From: an uncultured Bacteroidales bacterium
Lineage (GTDB): Bacteria; Bacteroidota; Bacteroidia; Bacteroidales; UBA932
NCBI GenBank assembly: GCA_900316525.1
Contig: ONDF01000020.1
Location: forward strand, 1 to 48,323
DNA length: 48,323 nt
Direction: 5' to 3'
Program-made: the position numbers and the translations under genes
The notes under the pieces: model-generated
Database searches by the model: none
Told to the model about the DNA's origin: nothing
Seen by the model: the letters and a program-made list of their open reading frames with translations, nothing else
In this document: positions 17,001 through 25,384 of the stretch, one piece after another
How positions within the stretch are numbered: position 1 is the stretch's first letter
How the letters are laid out: every line of letters begins with the position of its first letter

Positions 17001-17510
17001 GACATCCTCGCGGACACCGCCAACGAGTTCTCCACCTTCGCCAAGCTCTATTCCGAGGAGCCCGTCCGGATCGACCTGGACGCCCTCATCCGGGAGGAAG
17101 TGTCCATGTTCTCCGCCCGGGACGACATCTCCTTCCAGTACTACGGGCTGGAGGGCGCCGAGGTGTCGGGCCCGAAGCCGCAGCTCACCCGCGTGCTGGT
17201 GAACCTGGTGACCAACGCCATCCAGGCCCTGGAGGGCCGGGAAGACGGGCAGGTCGTGGTCTCCCTCCGGAACTCCGTGAAGGAAGGTTTCTACGACATC
17301 GTGGTCGAGGACAACGGCCCCGGCGTGAAGGAGGAGAACCGCGCGAAGCTGTTCACCCCGGACTTCACCACCAAGTCGCACGGAACGGGCCTCGGCCTGG
17401 CCATCTGCCGCAACATCGTGGAGCGGTGCGGCGGCGAGATCGGCTACTCGAAATCGTTCACCCTCGGAGGAGCTTGTTTCACGGTCCGCTATCCCAAATT
17501 ATTGAAATAA
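13995..17510 (+). CDS. Large NtrY-like membrane sensor histidine kinase
   Basis: 1171 residues from ATG at 13995, which overlaps the end of rlmH. About ten membrane segments: one near 10-27, six between about 212 and 428, and three near 656-679, 697-720 and 866-890. They separate three probable extracytoplasmic regions (about 30-210, 430-655, 720-865). Then come a HAMP domain (about 890-945), HisKA with His960 in WSEMARQVAHEIKNPLTP, and HATPase_c with N box NLVTNAIQAL, G1 DNGPGV and G2 GTGLGLAICRNIV. The H-box resembles NtrY kinases, whose partners are NtrX-type sigma-54 activators. No response regulator is adjacent; the activator at 11218-12366 is the nearest candidate. The signal sensed is unknown. 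Confidence 0.9.
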   Translation: MSKILRIRFWAGVAVLSVALALLAASLLANQSHPDTESTARDLGRRVEKRLALLDDYARQALDADPDAWLRLEGLPEDMVVYRYREDTLQSWAHQFPLRNDDIRSRTLIQRLGDGRSNAASPLAALSSAVTYVNYGPKWFLARSIEEGDLTVIVGLEVVNELKSSPFNGVNPRFRLGDRYSIQPLTGSVGVPVVANGTPVFKIAAETVSEPERLNVFLFWLSIILFLFGTVFLLRVRPTVPVALAAGLVQTGFIGGVYLYGRQLGQASQLFSPLLYADGPFFYSLGAVVLVNLLITTLAISLYSIRRTLLRRFRRKESRLRDVLAVVAVVAVIVAICLYIHAAFKSIVFNSGICLELYKVNLIDGYTAVVYLSFLALTLTIPLLVELLSPLLRRLAGFRYNMFSRTGRLVFAVVAGAYFAIASSLFGFQKEKNRVEVWANRLAMDRDIGLELQLRAAESAIAGDSVIGALSLLDNSHEMIRGRLVNSYLSRISQDYDISVVNVTPSLAADFLFNMRIRSGVRLADNSYFFYSTGANSRAQYSGLFTYYNADYGSSSILVLVESKSNREDRGYLSLLGLSEPGRVSMPPYYSYARYVDEHLVLYKGDFPYATVISDRFRQIVGSIGEGSVVLDGYMHFVQKVSDDELVVISREKTEILNYIVEAVLFGIVAYLLLTLLGFRPRRNRSGERNYYRTRINVVLYMSLILTLVAMAAFSVYFVYRRNNADLQSIMTSRITTLQSMLQGGLRGAVTEDDLRSQAARSAVEIAGNDLKCDITLFTPDGRMVLSTTPEIYDRMVAGCRIAEGAYYSIVLQHRRFSIEAERWGNRRFFALYAPILNANGDMVAIASSPYTDQSYDFENEALVHIASIITVFLLLLMIARVVTVAVIGRMFRPLSEMGRKMKVSDVDHLEYIIYDQEDELTSLVRAYNLMVHDLSDSTRQLAQAERDKAWSEMARQVAHEIKNPLTPIKLQLQMLIRMKQAGRPGWEDKFEEVSATVLEHIDILADTANEFSTFAKLYSEEPVRIDLDALIREEVSMFSARDDISFQYYGLEGAEVSGPKPQLTRVLVNLVTNAIQALEGREDGQVVVSLRNSVKEGFYDIVVEDNGPGVKEENRAKLFTPDFTTKSHGTGLGLAICRNIVERCGGEIGYSKSFTLGGACFTVRYPKLLK

Positions 17511-17543
17511 TTTGTACCTTTGTGCCGGAAAACGAGAGAGACC

Positions 17544-18140
17544 ATGAAGATCAAGACCGCCATATTTTCCGGCAGCAGCACGAAGGTGGAGCAGAAACCT
17601 GCGCGGAAGCTGCCTGAATTCGCCTTCATCGGTCGCTCCAACGTGGGCAAATCCTCGCTCATCAACGCCCTGACCGGGAACTCCAAGCTGGCGAAGACCT
17701 CCCAGACCCCGGGCAAGACGCAGCTCGTGAACCATTTCCTCATCAACGACAACTGGTACCTCGTGGACCTGCCCGGCTACGGGTACGCCCGGCTGCCGGA
17801 CAAGGAGCGCGCGAAGCTCCGCCACATCATCTGGGACTACATCAACCGGAGCGAGGAGCTGGTGATGCTCTTCGTCCTGCTGGATTCCCGGCACGACATG
17901 CAGGAAGTGGACCTCCGCTTCATCGCGGAGCTGGGCGAGAAGGGGATCCCCTTCGGCCTCATCTTCACCAAGGCCGACAAGCAGGGCACGAACGTCACGG
18001 CCGCGCAGGTGGAGAAGAACAAGGCCCGCCTGCTGGAAGAGTGGGAGGACCTGCCCCCGGTGTTCGTCAGCTCCGCCGTGAGCGGACTCGGCAAGGAAGA
18101 GATTCTCAACTATATCGGAACCGTACTCCAAAACTTATGA
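17544..18140 (+). CDS. engB: Ribosome biogenesis GTP-binding protein EngB/YsxC
   Basis: GTPase needed for assembly of the large ribosomal subunit. 198 residues from ATG at 17544 (MKIKTAIFSGSSTKV). G1 GRSNVGKS at 30-37, G3 DLPGYGYA, G4 TKAD and the G5 region SSAVSG are all visible. A -7-like TACCTTTG (17515-17522) lies just upstream, so it may have its own promoter even though it closely follows the kinase gene. The stop overlaps prs as ATGA. Confidence 0.96.
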   Translation: MKIKTAIFSGSSTKVEQKPARKLPEFAFIGRSNVGKSSLINALTGNSKLAKTSQTPGKTQLVNHFLINDNWYLVDLPGYGYARLPDKERAKLRHIIWDYINRSEELVMLFVLLDSRHDMQEVDLRFIAELGEKGIPFGLIFTKADKQGTNVTAAQVEKNKARLLEEWEDLPPVFVSSAVSGLGKEEILNYIGTVLQNL

Positions 18141-19132
18141 TAAACGAAGTCCATAAGCACAGGATGGCCATCTTCACCTGTGAAGCCACTCGGTATTTCT
18201 CCGAAAAAGTGGTCGCGGCCATGAACCGGCTCAAGGGGCCGGAAGATCCGGAAGTGGTGCTCGGCCCGCTCGAGGTCACCCATTTCAGCGACGGCGAATT
18301 CGTGCCTTTCTTCGCGGAAAGCGTGCGCGGCGCCACCTGCTTCATCATCCAGTCCACCTTCCCGCCCACGGACAACCTCATGGAGCTCCTCCTGTCGATG
18401 GATGCGGCGAAGCGCGCCTCCGCGAACAAGGTGATCGCCGTGATCCCGTACTTCGGCTGGGCCCGTCAGGACCGCAAGGACAAGCCGCGCGTGTCCATCG
18501 GCGCGAAGCTGGTCGCCAACATGATCAAGGCCGCCGGCGCCGACGCCCTCATGACCTGCGACCTCCACGCGGACCAGATCCAGGGCTTCTTCGACCTTCC
18601 GGTGAACCACCTGTATGCGAGCTACGACTTCCTGGGCATCCTCCGCAAGATGCAGAAGGCCGATCCGGAGCGCTTCACCATCGCCGCGCCCGACATGGGC
18701 GGCGCGAAGCGGGCCAACGCCTACGCCAAGAACCTCCACTGCCCGGTGGTGATCTGCCACAAGACCCGCGCGCGGGCCAACGTGGTGGAGCGCATCGTGC
18801 CCATCGGCGAGGTCGAGGGACGCGACATCGTGATCATCGACGACATCATCGACACGGCCGGCACCCTGACCGCCGCCGCGAACGAGCTGGTGAAGCGGGG
18901 CGCCCGGAGCGTCCGCGCCTTCGCCACGCACGCCGTCCTGTCCGGTCCCGCCTACGAGCGGATCGACGCGTCGGCCCTGTCCGAGGTGTACGTGACCGAC
19001 ACCATTCCGCTGAATCCCGAGAAACGGGCCCTCCAGGGCAAGATCCGCGTGGTCTCCCTGTCCGAGACCTTCGCCCGGATGATCCTGCGCGTGTACAACT
19101 ACGAACCCATTTCCTCCGAATTCCCGCTCTAA
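18137..19132 (+). CDS. prs: Ribose-phosphate pyrophosphokinase (PRPP synthase)
   Basis: Makes PRPP from ribose 5-phosphate and ATP for nucleotide, His and Trp synthesis. 331 residues if it starts at the ATG overlapping engB; Met10 (base 18164) is an alternative. Visible motifs are the flexible-loop region YFGWARQDRKDKPR, the metal site CDLHADQIQGFFD and the PRPP-binding loop VIIDDIIDTAGT. The N-terminus (MAIFTCEATRYFSEKVVAAM) and several inserts differ from the E. coli enzyme but fit the longer Bacteroidetes form. It is followed three bases later by a small membrane-protein gene. Confidence 0.94.
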   Translation: MINEVHKHRMAIFTCEATRYFSEKVVAAMNRLKGPEDPEVVLGPLEVTHFSDGEFVPFFAESVRGATCFIIQSTFPPTDNLMELLLSMDAAKRASANKVIAVIPYFGWARQDRKDKPRVSIGAKLVANMIKAAGADALMTCDLHADQIQGFFDLPVNHLYASYDFLGILRKMQKADPERFTIAAPDMGGAKRANAYAKNLHCPVVICHKTRARANVVERIVPIGEVEGRDIVIIDDIIDTAGTLTAAANELVKRGARSVRAFATHAVLSGPAYERIDASALSEVYVTDTIPLNPEKRALQGKIRVVSLSETFARMILRVYNYEPISSEFPL

Positions 19133-19135
19133 AGG

Positions 19136-19384
19136 ATGAAAGTCTTCCTCGCCGCCCTTGTCTTCGTGGGACTCGCCGTGCTGCTGCTCGGGGTGAATAT
19201 CTTCTTTTTCCACCGTCCCTTCCCGGACGGGGAGATATCCACCAACCCGGAGATGCGGAAGCGGGGGATCAAGTGCGCGAAGGAGGAAGAGCTGGAAATG
19301 CTGGCGGCGCGGAAGGGGAGGACCGTCTGCGACGGAAACTACTCGGATGCCTGCGCATCCTGCGGTCTGTACCGGAAAGATTAG
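19136..19384 (+). CDS. Small membrane-anchored protein with conserved cysteines
   Basis: 82 residues. One hydrophobic segment at about 3-25 (VFLAALVFVGLAVLLLGVNIFFF) is followed by a short basic and acidic tail with four Cys: one in RGIKCAKEEE and three in the C-terminal CDGNYSDACASC. It resembles the short Bacteroidales proteins annotated only as membrane or secreted protein, in which the FPxGxIxxNPEMRKRGIKCAK stretch recurs. The CxxC pair could bind a metal or form a disulfide; function is unknown. It lies between prs and the PHP gene with spacings of three and one bases, so all are probably translated from one mRNA. Confidence 0.75.
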   Translation: MKVFLAALVFVGLAVLLLGVNIFFFHRPFPDGEISTNPEMRKRGIKCAKEEELEMLAARKGRTVCDGNYSDACASCGLYRKD

Positions 19385-19385
19385 C

Positions 19386-20621
19386 ATGAAAGAAAACCGC
19401 ACATACAAAGGTCATGTCTTGAGCAGGATGGGTCGCATCCTGCTCAAGATTGTCTATTCCGTCCTGGTTTTGCTGTTCCTGGCGGTCCTTGCGACCTCCG
19501 TCAGCCCCATCTACGACTTCCGCGCGCCGCAGCCGTTCAGCGGCCCGGACATCTTCGATCCGTACCGGAACCTGGATACGGCTTACTGCTGGCAACGGGC
19601 GAATTTCCACACCCACACCCGCGTCAAGGGCCCCTTCCCGCCGAACGAGTGCGAGGAGTGGCCGGACGAAACCTATGCGGAGTACGAGCGCTTTGGGTAC
19701 GACATCGTCACCTTCTCCAACCACAACGAAATCACCCGGCATCCGTTCGATTCCACGCTCCAGGTCAATGTGTACGAGCAGGGCTACAGCCCCTTCAAGT
19801 TCCACAAGCTGGTGTTCGGGAGCGACCGCGTGGTCCATTACGACCCGCTCCTGCCGCTGCTGGCGTCCCAGAAGCAGTTCGAGCTGGACCGGCTGGCGAA
19901 GCACTCGGACTTCATCCAGATCAACCATCCCTACCGGACCGTGGGCATGTCCCGCCGCCACATGGAGGCGCTTTCCGGGTACGAGATCATGGAGCTGGAC
20001 ACGGGCATCAGCACGGAGAACGAGTACTGGGACTGGGCGCTGAGCGCGGGCCACTACAGCTTCGCCCTCGCGAACGACGACTTCCATCACATCGACAATT
20101 CCGTGAACATCGCCGTCCGCTGCAATTTCCTGTGCACGCCTTCCGGCCGCTATGAGGACCTGAAAAAAACGCTCCTCGGCGGCGGTTTCTATGCGATGCG
20201 CGTGCCGGATTACGGCCACGGCGACTGGGACGTCAAGTACGAGAAGAACCGGGACCTTCCTTTCGTGAAAGCCATCGGCCTGCGCGGGGATACCGTCCAT
20301 ATGACCGTGTCCAAGCCGGCGGACAGCATCCGCGTCACCGGCCAGGACCATCGGACGCTCGCGCTCGTGGAGCGCTGCGACAGCATCGCCTACCGGATGC
20401 GGCCGGAAGATTCCTACGCTCGCCTGACGGCCTATTTCCCGGAAGGGGAGGTCATCTATTCCAATCCCTTCGCCCGGTATGATTCGGCTCTCGCGGACAG
20501 CCCCTTCGACGACACGCCCCAGCGGGTGAGCGTCGTCTGGACCATCCTGTACAACCTGCTGCTGCTCGTCCTCTTCGGAGAAACCGTGCGGCTGTGGCTC
20601 AAATACCTGCTTAAACGATGA
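19386..20621 (+). CDS. Membrane-anchored PHP-domain phosphoesterase-like protein
   Basis: 411 residues from ATG at 19386; Met15 (19428) is a possible later start. One membrane segment at about 20-40 and another near the C-terminus (VVWTILYNLLLLVLFGETVRLWL) flank a PHP domain. Metal ligands visible: FHTHTR (HxH), SNHNEI, QINHPYR and the late NDDFHH. PHP proteins are trinuclear-metal phosphoesterases; the substrate here is unknown. Its stop overlaps the start of a phosphoethanolamine-transferase-like gene (ATGA), which points to the envelope or its lipids. A perfect 13 bp hairpin (19418-19448) lies within its first 21 codons. Confidence 0.82.
   Translation: MKENRTYKGHVLSRMGRILLKIVYSVLVLLFLAVLATSVSPIYDFRAPQPFSGPDIFDPYRNLDTAYCWQRANFHTHTRVKGPFPPNECEEWPDETYAEYERFGYDIVTFSNHNEITRHPFDSTLQVNVYEQGYSPFKFHKLVFGSDRVVHYDPLLPLLASQKQFELDRLAKHSDFIQINHPYRTVGMSRRHMEALSGYEIMELDTGISTENEYWDWALSAGHYSFALANDDFHHIDNSVNIAVRCNFLCTPSGRYEDLKKTLLGGGFYAMRVPDYGHGDWDVKYEKNRDLPFVKAIGLRGDTVHMTVSKPADSIRVTGQDHRTLALVERCDSIAYRMRPEDSYARLTAYFPEGEVIYSNPFARYDSALADSPFDDTPQRVSVVWTILYNLLLLVLFGETVRLWLKYLLKR
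19418..19448 (+). other. Perfect 13 bp hairpin at the 5' end of the PHP gene
   Basis: CTTGAGCAGGATG pairs with CATCCTGCTCAAG across a GGTCG loop. It contains the alternative ATG at 19428. A 13 bp perfect stem is unusual inside coding sequence and could act on translation start or as an attenuator for the downstream part of the operon. No strong T tract follows. Confidence 0.6.
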
Positions 20622-22138
20622 ACAAGCCCGGTAAGAAAGTCTCCCTGGCGGTCTGGAGCCTCGTGCTCGCCGTTTTCACGCTCGTGGCGTTCCACGTGCC
20701 GTTCTTCCGGCACCTGTTCGCGAACGTGGAGGCCGGCGCGAACGGCGTCATCATCGCCGTGACCGCGGCCTTGCTGCTTCTCGTGCTGGACTTCCTGCTG
20801 TACTACGTGCTGGTATGGCTGCTCCGCTTCGTGGGCAAGTGCATCGTGGCGTTCACCCTGTTCGGGGACGCCGTGATGCTCTATTTCGTGAACAACTACG
20901 ACGTGCTCGTGACGGACGAGATGATGGGGAACGTGTTCCGCACGCAGTATTCCGAGGCGTCGGGCTTCTTCTCCTTCTCGTTCATCCTGTACATCCTCCT
21001 GCTGTGCGTCGTGCCCTGCATCTACGTCTTCCGGCGGAAGGTGGAGTACGGCTCCTGGAAGCGGCTCCTGGGCTGGCTCGGCGGCTGCGTGGCGGCCCTC
21101 CTCGTGCTCGTGTTCGGGAACATGAAGAACTGGCCCTGGATCGACCGCAACTCCACGGAACTCGGCAGCCTCCTGATGCCGTGGTCCTACATTGTCAACT
21201 CCTTCCGCTACCAGGCCGCCGAAAAGCGGAAGAACGTCCAGGAAATCCCGCTGCCGGATGCGTCGCTGACGGACGACAGCCCGGCCGTGTGCATCCTCGT
21301 CATCGGCGAGTCCGCCCGGCGGGACCATTTCTCCCTGTACGGCTATCCCAAGGAGACGAATCCCTACACGGTGAAGGACACGGTGAAGGCTTATGTGGCC
21401 GATGCTTCCGCCACCTATACCGCCGCCGGCGTGAAGGCCATCCTCGAGTACAAGGATACGGACGAGCTGTACGAGATCCTGCCCAACTACCTGTACCGGA
21501 CCGGCATCGACGTGTTCTGGCGCACCAGCAACTGGGGCGAGCCCCCGGTACACGTGCGCTCCTACGAGACCATCGGCGACCTCCGCAAGCGGCTTCCCGA
21601 AACGAGCGGCAAGTACGACGGCGACCTCCTCGTCGGCCTGAAGGACGAAATCCTCGCGGGCGGCAAGGACCAGGTGTTCGGCGTGCTCCATACCTACACG
21701 AACCACGGGCCGTCCTACAACACGAACTACCCGCCGGAGTTCGAGGTATTCACCCCCGTGAGCAGCACCGTGGAGATGTCCAAGGTGAGCCGGGAGGAAC
21801 TGTTCAACGCCTACGACAACAGCATCGTCTACACCGACTGGATCGTCCATTCGGCCATCGACATCGTCCGGGAGACCGGCCGCCGGGGCTGCGTGCTGTT
21901 CGTCTCGGACCATGGCGAATCCCTCGGCGAGAACAACCTGTACATGCACGGGGTTCCGTACTCGATGGCGCCCCGCGAACAGCTGGAAATCCCCTTCGTC
22001 GTCTGGACCTCGGACCCCTCCCTCCGCCTGAAGGACCTCGACGAAGTGACGCAGCATCATGTTTTCCATACGGTTTTAGATTTCTTCAAGATTAAAAGTC
22101 CCATTTTTGACGATAATTTCAGTATATTTGAGGATTAA
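20618..22138 (+). CDS. Phosphoethanolamine transferase-like membrane enzyme (EptA/CptA family)
   Basis: 506 residues. About five N-terminal membrane helices (about 10-185) precede a periplasmic sulfatase-fold domain. The nucleophile region reads LVIGESARRDHFSLYGYPKETNP; EptA has Thr where this protein has Ser in GES, as in CptA-like members, so Ser is the probable nucleophile. The second metal site is SDHGESLGENNLYMHG, and HTYTNHGPSY is also typical. Such enzymes move phosphoethanolamine from phosphatidylethanolamine to lipid A or LPS core. The substrate in this organism is inferred. It overlaps the PHP gene by four bases. Confidence 0.87.
   Translation: MNKPGKKVSLAVWSLVLAVFTLVAFHVPFFRHLFANVEAGANGVIIAVTAALLLLVLDFLLYYVLVWLLRFVGKCIVAFTLFGDAVMLYFVNNYDVLVTDEMMGNVFRTQYSEASGFFSFSFILYILLLCVVPCIYVFRRKVEYGSWKRLLGWLGGCVAALLVLVFGNMKNWPWIDRNSTELGSLLMPWSYIVNSFRYQAAEKRKNVQEIPLPDASLTDDSPAVCILVIGESARRDHFSLYGYPKETNPYTVKDTVKAYVADASATYTAAGVKAILEYKDTDELYEILPNYLYRTGIDVFWRTSNWGEPPVHVRSYETIGDLRKRLPETSGKYDGDLLVGLKDEILAGGKDQVFGVLHTYTNHGPSYNTNYPPEFEVFTPVSSTVEMSKVSREELFNAYDNSIVYTDWIVHSAIDIVRETGRRGCVLFVSDHGESLGENNLYMHGVPYSMAPREQLEIPFVVWTSDPSLRLKDLDEVTQHHVFHTVLDFFKIKSPIFDDNFSIFED
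22123..22130 (+). promoter_or_regulatory. -7 element before der
   Basis: TATATTTG, exact TANNTTTG, 25 bases upstream of the der ATG and still inside the end of the preceding gene. TTTTTG lies at 22104-22109, only 13 nt upstream, shorter than usual. Weak call. Confidence 0.35.
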
Positions 22139-22155
22139 GTAAGATTGATTAAGAT

Positions 22156-23463
22156 ATGGCACTAGTAGCGATCGTTGGACGCCCGAACGTGGGCAAATCC
22201 ACCCTATTCAACCGGCTCGTAGGCATGCGGCAGGCGATTGTCGACGAGACCGCGGGCGTGACCCGAGACCGCCATTACGGCAAGTGCGAGTGGTGCGGCA
22301 CCGAGTTCTCGGTGGTGGACACCGGCGGTTACACGTCCAATTCGGACGACGTCTTCGAGGACGCCATCCGCCGCCAGGTGGTCATCGCCGTGGAGGAGGC
22401 CGACGTGGTCCTCTTCATGTGCGAGGCGCAGACCGGCATCACCGACTATGACGCAGAGATCGCGGACCTCCTGCGCCGTTCCAAGAAACCCGTCGTCCTG
22501 TGCGTGAACAAGGTCGATACGGGCGAGAAGATGTACGACGCGTACGACTTCTACGGCCTGGGCCTCGGCGAGGTCTGGACCATTTCCGCGGCCAACGGCT
22601 CCGGCACCGGCGACCTCCTGGATGAGATCGTCAAGGTGCTCCCGAAGGACGTCCCCGAGGAGGAGGACCACTCCGACATCCCGCACATCGCGATCGTCGG
22701 CCGCCCGAACGTGGGCAAGTCCTCGCTGACGAACGCCCTTCTGGGCGAAGAGCGGAACATTGTGACGCCCGTGGCGGGCACCACGCGGGATTCCATCTCC
22801 ACCTACTACAACAAGTTCGGCCACGAGTTCATGCTGGTCGACACCGCCGGCATGCGCAAGCGGGCGAAGGTCACCGAGGACCTGGAGTTCTACTCCGTCC
22901 TCCGCGCGATGCGCACCATCGAACATTCCGACGTGTGCATCCTGATGATCGACGCCACCCTCGGCATGGAGGCGCAGGACATGAACATCTTCAACATCAT
23001 CCAGAAGAACCGCAAGGGCTGCGTCATCGTCGTGAACAAGTGGGACCTCTTCGAGAAGGAGTCCAACACGATGCGCGACTACACGGAGGCCCTGAAGGCC
23101 CGCCTGGCGCCGTTCAGCGACATTCCCATCGTGTTCACGTCGGTCATCAACAAGCAGCGCATCCTGGAGGTGCTGAACGCCGCCGCCCACGTGGCGGAGA
23201 ACATGACGCGCCGCATCCCCACCTCCGAGCTGAATGACGCGATGCTCCCGGAGATCGAGAACTACCCGCCGCCGGCCTGGAAGGGCAAGTACATCAAGAT
23301 CAAGTATGTCACGCAGCTGCCCACGCGGACGCCGCAGTTCGCGTTCTTCTGCAATCTCCCGCAGTGGGTGAAGGACCCGTACAAGCGCTTCCTGGAGAAC
23401 AAGCTCCGCCAGCACTTCGACTTCACCGGCTGTCCCATCCAAGTGTATACCCGAGCGAAATAG
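22156..23463 (+). CDS. der: Ribosome-associated GTPase Der (EngA)
   Basis: Double GTPase required for 50S subunit maturation. 435 residues with two G domains: first P-loop GRPNVGKS at 8-15 with DTGGY, NKVD; second GRPNVGKS at 182-189 with DTAGM, NKWD. A C-terminal KH-like domain follows ([16 protein letters not shown]). Length and order are standard. It is followed three bases later by nadE. Confidence 0.97.
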   Translation: MALVAIVGRPNVGKSTLFNRLVGMRQAIVDETAGVTRDRHYGKCEWCGTEFSVVDTGGYTSNSDDVFEDAIRRQVVIAVEEADVVLFMCEAQTGITDYDAEIADLLRRSKKPVVLCVNKVDTGEKMYDAYDFYGLGLGEVWTISAANGSGTGDLLDEIVKVLPKDVPEEEDHSDIPHIAIVGRPNVGKSSLTNALLGEERNIVTPVAGTTRDSISTYYNKFGHEFMLVDTAGMRKRAKVTEDLEFYSVLRAMRTIEHSDVCILMIDATLGMEAQDMNIFNIIQKNRKGCVIVVNKWDLFEKESNTMRDYTEALKARLAPFSDIPIVFTSVINKQRILEVLNAAAHVAENMTRRIPTSELNDAMLPEIENYPPPAWKGKYIKIKYVTQLPTRTPQFAFFCNLPQWVKDPYKRFLENKLRQHFDFTGCPIQVYTRAK

Positions 23464-23466
23464 ACT

Positions 23467-24204
23467 ATGTTTGACGTGAAGAAAACCAAGGACGCGTGCG
23501 TCCAGTGGATCCGGGACTGGTTCGAGGAGAACGGCCCGGGGTGCAACGCCGTCATCGGCATTTCCGGCGGCAAGGACAGTTCCGTCGTGGCCGGCCTCTG
23601 CGTGGAGGCCCTCGGCGTGGACCGCGTGATCGGCGTGACGATGCCCAACGGCATCCAGCCGGACATTGACGATTCCATCCGCTTGATCAACCACCTGGGC
23701 ATCAAGCGGTACGATGTGAACATCGGCGCGGCGTACGACGCCCTGATGGCGGAAGTGGAGCTGAAGCTCGGACATGAGGCGTCGGCCCAGACCCGCATCA
23801 ACATGGCCCCGCGCCTGCGGATGACGGCCCTGTATGCCGTCTCGCAGTCCAACAACGGCCGCGTCGCCAACACCTGCAACCTCTCCGAGGACTGGGTGGG
23901 CTACAGCACGCGCTACGGCGACGCCGCGGGCGACTTCTCGCCCCTCGGCGGCCTCACCGTGCAGGAAGTCGTCGCTATCGGCAAGGAACTCGGCCTGCCC
24001 GTGGAACTGGTGGAGAAAACCCCGTCCGACGGCCTCTGCGGCAAGACGGACGAGGACAACCTCGGGTTCACCTACGCTGTCCTGGACCGCTACATCCGCA
24101 CTGGCGTGTGCGAAGACCCCGACACGAAGGCGCTCATCGACCGCAAGCACGTGATGAACCTCTTCAAGCTCAAGCCCATCCCGCATTTCGACCCTGAACT
24201 GTAG
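23467..24204 (+). CDS. nadE: NAD synthetase, ammonia-dependent form
   Basis: Converts deamido-NAD to NAD. 245 residues, with the PP-loop SGGKDS at 33-38, KTPSDGLCGKTDED and the C-terminal HVMNLFKLKPIPHF. No N-terminal glutaminase (CN-hydrolase) domain is present, so ammonia or a separate amidotransferase must supply nitrogen. It is shorter than E. coli NadE (275) but close to archaeal and other Bacteroidetes forms. Spaced three bases from der and from xseA. Confidence 0.95.
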   Translation: MFDVKKTKDACVQWIRDWFEENGPGCNAVIGISGGKDSSVVAGLCVEALGVDRVIGVTMPNGIQPDIDDSIRLINHLGIKRYDVNIGAAYDALMAEVELKLGHEASAQTRINMAPRLRMTALYAVSQSNNGRVANTCNLSEDWVGYSTRYGDAAGDFSPLGGLTVQEVVAIGKELGLPVELVEKTPSDGLCGKTDEDNLGFTYAVLDRYIRTGVCEDPDTKALIDRKHVMNLFKLKPIPHFDPEL

Positions 24205-24207
24205 ACG

Positions 24208-25383
24208 ATGGCGAAGGACTACCTGGAACTGACGGAGCTCCTGGCCCGGATCAAGGAAGGCGTCGAGGACGCTTTTCCCGACCGGTACTGGGTCAAGGCG
24301 GAGATCGGTTCCTGGAGTCCGCGGGCCAACGGGCACTGCTACCTGAACCTCACCCAGAGCGACCGCGGAAAGCCCGTGGCCGACATCCGGGCGATGATCT
24401 GGAAATGGCATTTCCCGCAGCTGAAGGCCTTCTTCGAGCAGGAGTCCGGCCAGCCGCTGCAGGCGGGCATCACGGTTCTCGTGCGCGTGCAGGTCAGTTT
24501 CAGCGAGATGTTCGGGATGTCCCTGTTCATCGACGACATCGACCCGGCCTTCACGGTGGGGGAGCAGGCGCTGGCCAAGAAGAGGGCCATCGAGAAGCTC
24601 ACCGCCGGCGGATACCTGGAGATGCAGCAGGAGCTCGCGATTCCGCGCCTGCCGTACCGCCTGGCCGTCATCACGTCCAAGACGGCGGCGGGCTACGGCG
24701 ATTTTAGGCGGCACCTGCTGGAGAACGAGGCGGGCTACGCCTTCCGGCTGGACCTGTACGAAGCCCTGATGCAGGGCGAGCAGGCGCCGGCGTCCATCAT
24801 CGCCGCCCTCGCGGAGGCGCAGGAACAGCCCTGCGACGCCATCCTCATCCTGCGCGGCGGCGGCTCGGAAATGGACCTGGCCTGCTTCGACGACTATGAC
24901 CTGGCGGTGGCCATCGCCACCTGCGCGGCACCGGTCGTGACGGCCATCGGCCACGACCGCGATTTCCACATCGCGGACCTCGTGGCGAACCGCTCCGTGA
25001 AGACGCCCACGGCCCTGGCGGACCTGTTCCTGGACGCTTACGCCGCGGAAGACGCCCTGCTGGACGACCTCCAGGCCCGCGTCCGCCGCGCGGTCGCCGA
25101 CCGCCTCGGCGGGATGCTCCGGAAGGTCGATTCCCTCGCGCAGCGGCTCCGCTTCGCGGCCGGCGCGCGCATCGACCGGGCGCGGGCGGCCCTGGACCTG
25201 AAGGAGGCCCTCATCAAGGCCTCCGACCCCCGGAAGATCCTGTCCATGGGCTACGCCCTCGTGACGGGCGGCGACGGGAAGGTCCTCAAGAGCGTGGCGC
25301 CGGTGGCGGCCGGGGACCGGATCGGCGTCCGGTTCGCCGACGGGACGATCACGGCGACGGTGGATTCAGTAAAAAGGAATTGA
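24208..25383 (+). CDS. xseA: Exodeoxyribonuclease VII large subunit
   Basis: Single-strand DNA nuclease subunit. 391 residues: N-terminal OB-fold (1-100; WVKAEIGSWSPRANGHCYLNLTQ), catalytic domain with IPRLPYRLAVITSKTAAGYGDF and ILRGGGSEMDLACFDDYDLA, then GHDRDFHIADLVANRSVKTPTA. The C-terminal helical part is shorter than in E. coli. xseB begins two bases after the stop, so the two subunits are made together. Confidence 0.95.
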   Translation: MAKDYLELTELLARIKEGVEDAFPDRYWVKAEIGSWSPRANGHCYLNLTQSDRGKPVADIRAMIWKWHFPQLKAFFEQESGQPLQAGITVLVRVQVSFSEMFGMSLFIDDIDPAFTVGEQALAKKRAIEKLTAGGYLEMQQELAIPRLPYRLAVITSKTAAGYGDFRRHLLENEAGYAFRLDLYEALMQGEQAPASIIAALAEAQEQPCDAILILRGGGSEMDLACFDDYDLAVAIATCAAPVVTAIGHDRDFHIADLVANRSVKTPTALADLFLDAYAAEDALLDDLQARVRRAVADRLGGMLRKVDSLAQRLRFAAGARIDRARAALDLKEALIKASDPRKILSMGYALVTGGDGKVLKSVAPVAAGDRIGVRFADGTITATVDSVKRN

Positions 25384-25384
25384 T

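Noticed and set aside
14373..17381. 1002-codon open frame on the minus strand opposite the sensor kinase
   Set aside because: Mirror of the kinase codon bias, full of His/Asp/Val runs, no recognisable domain.
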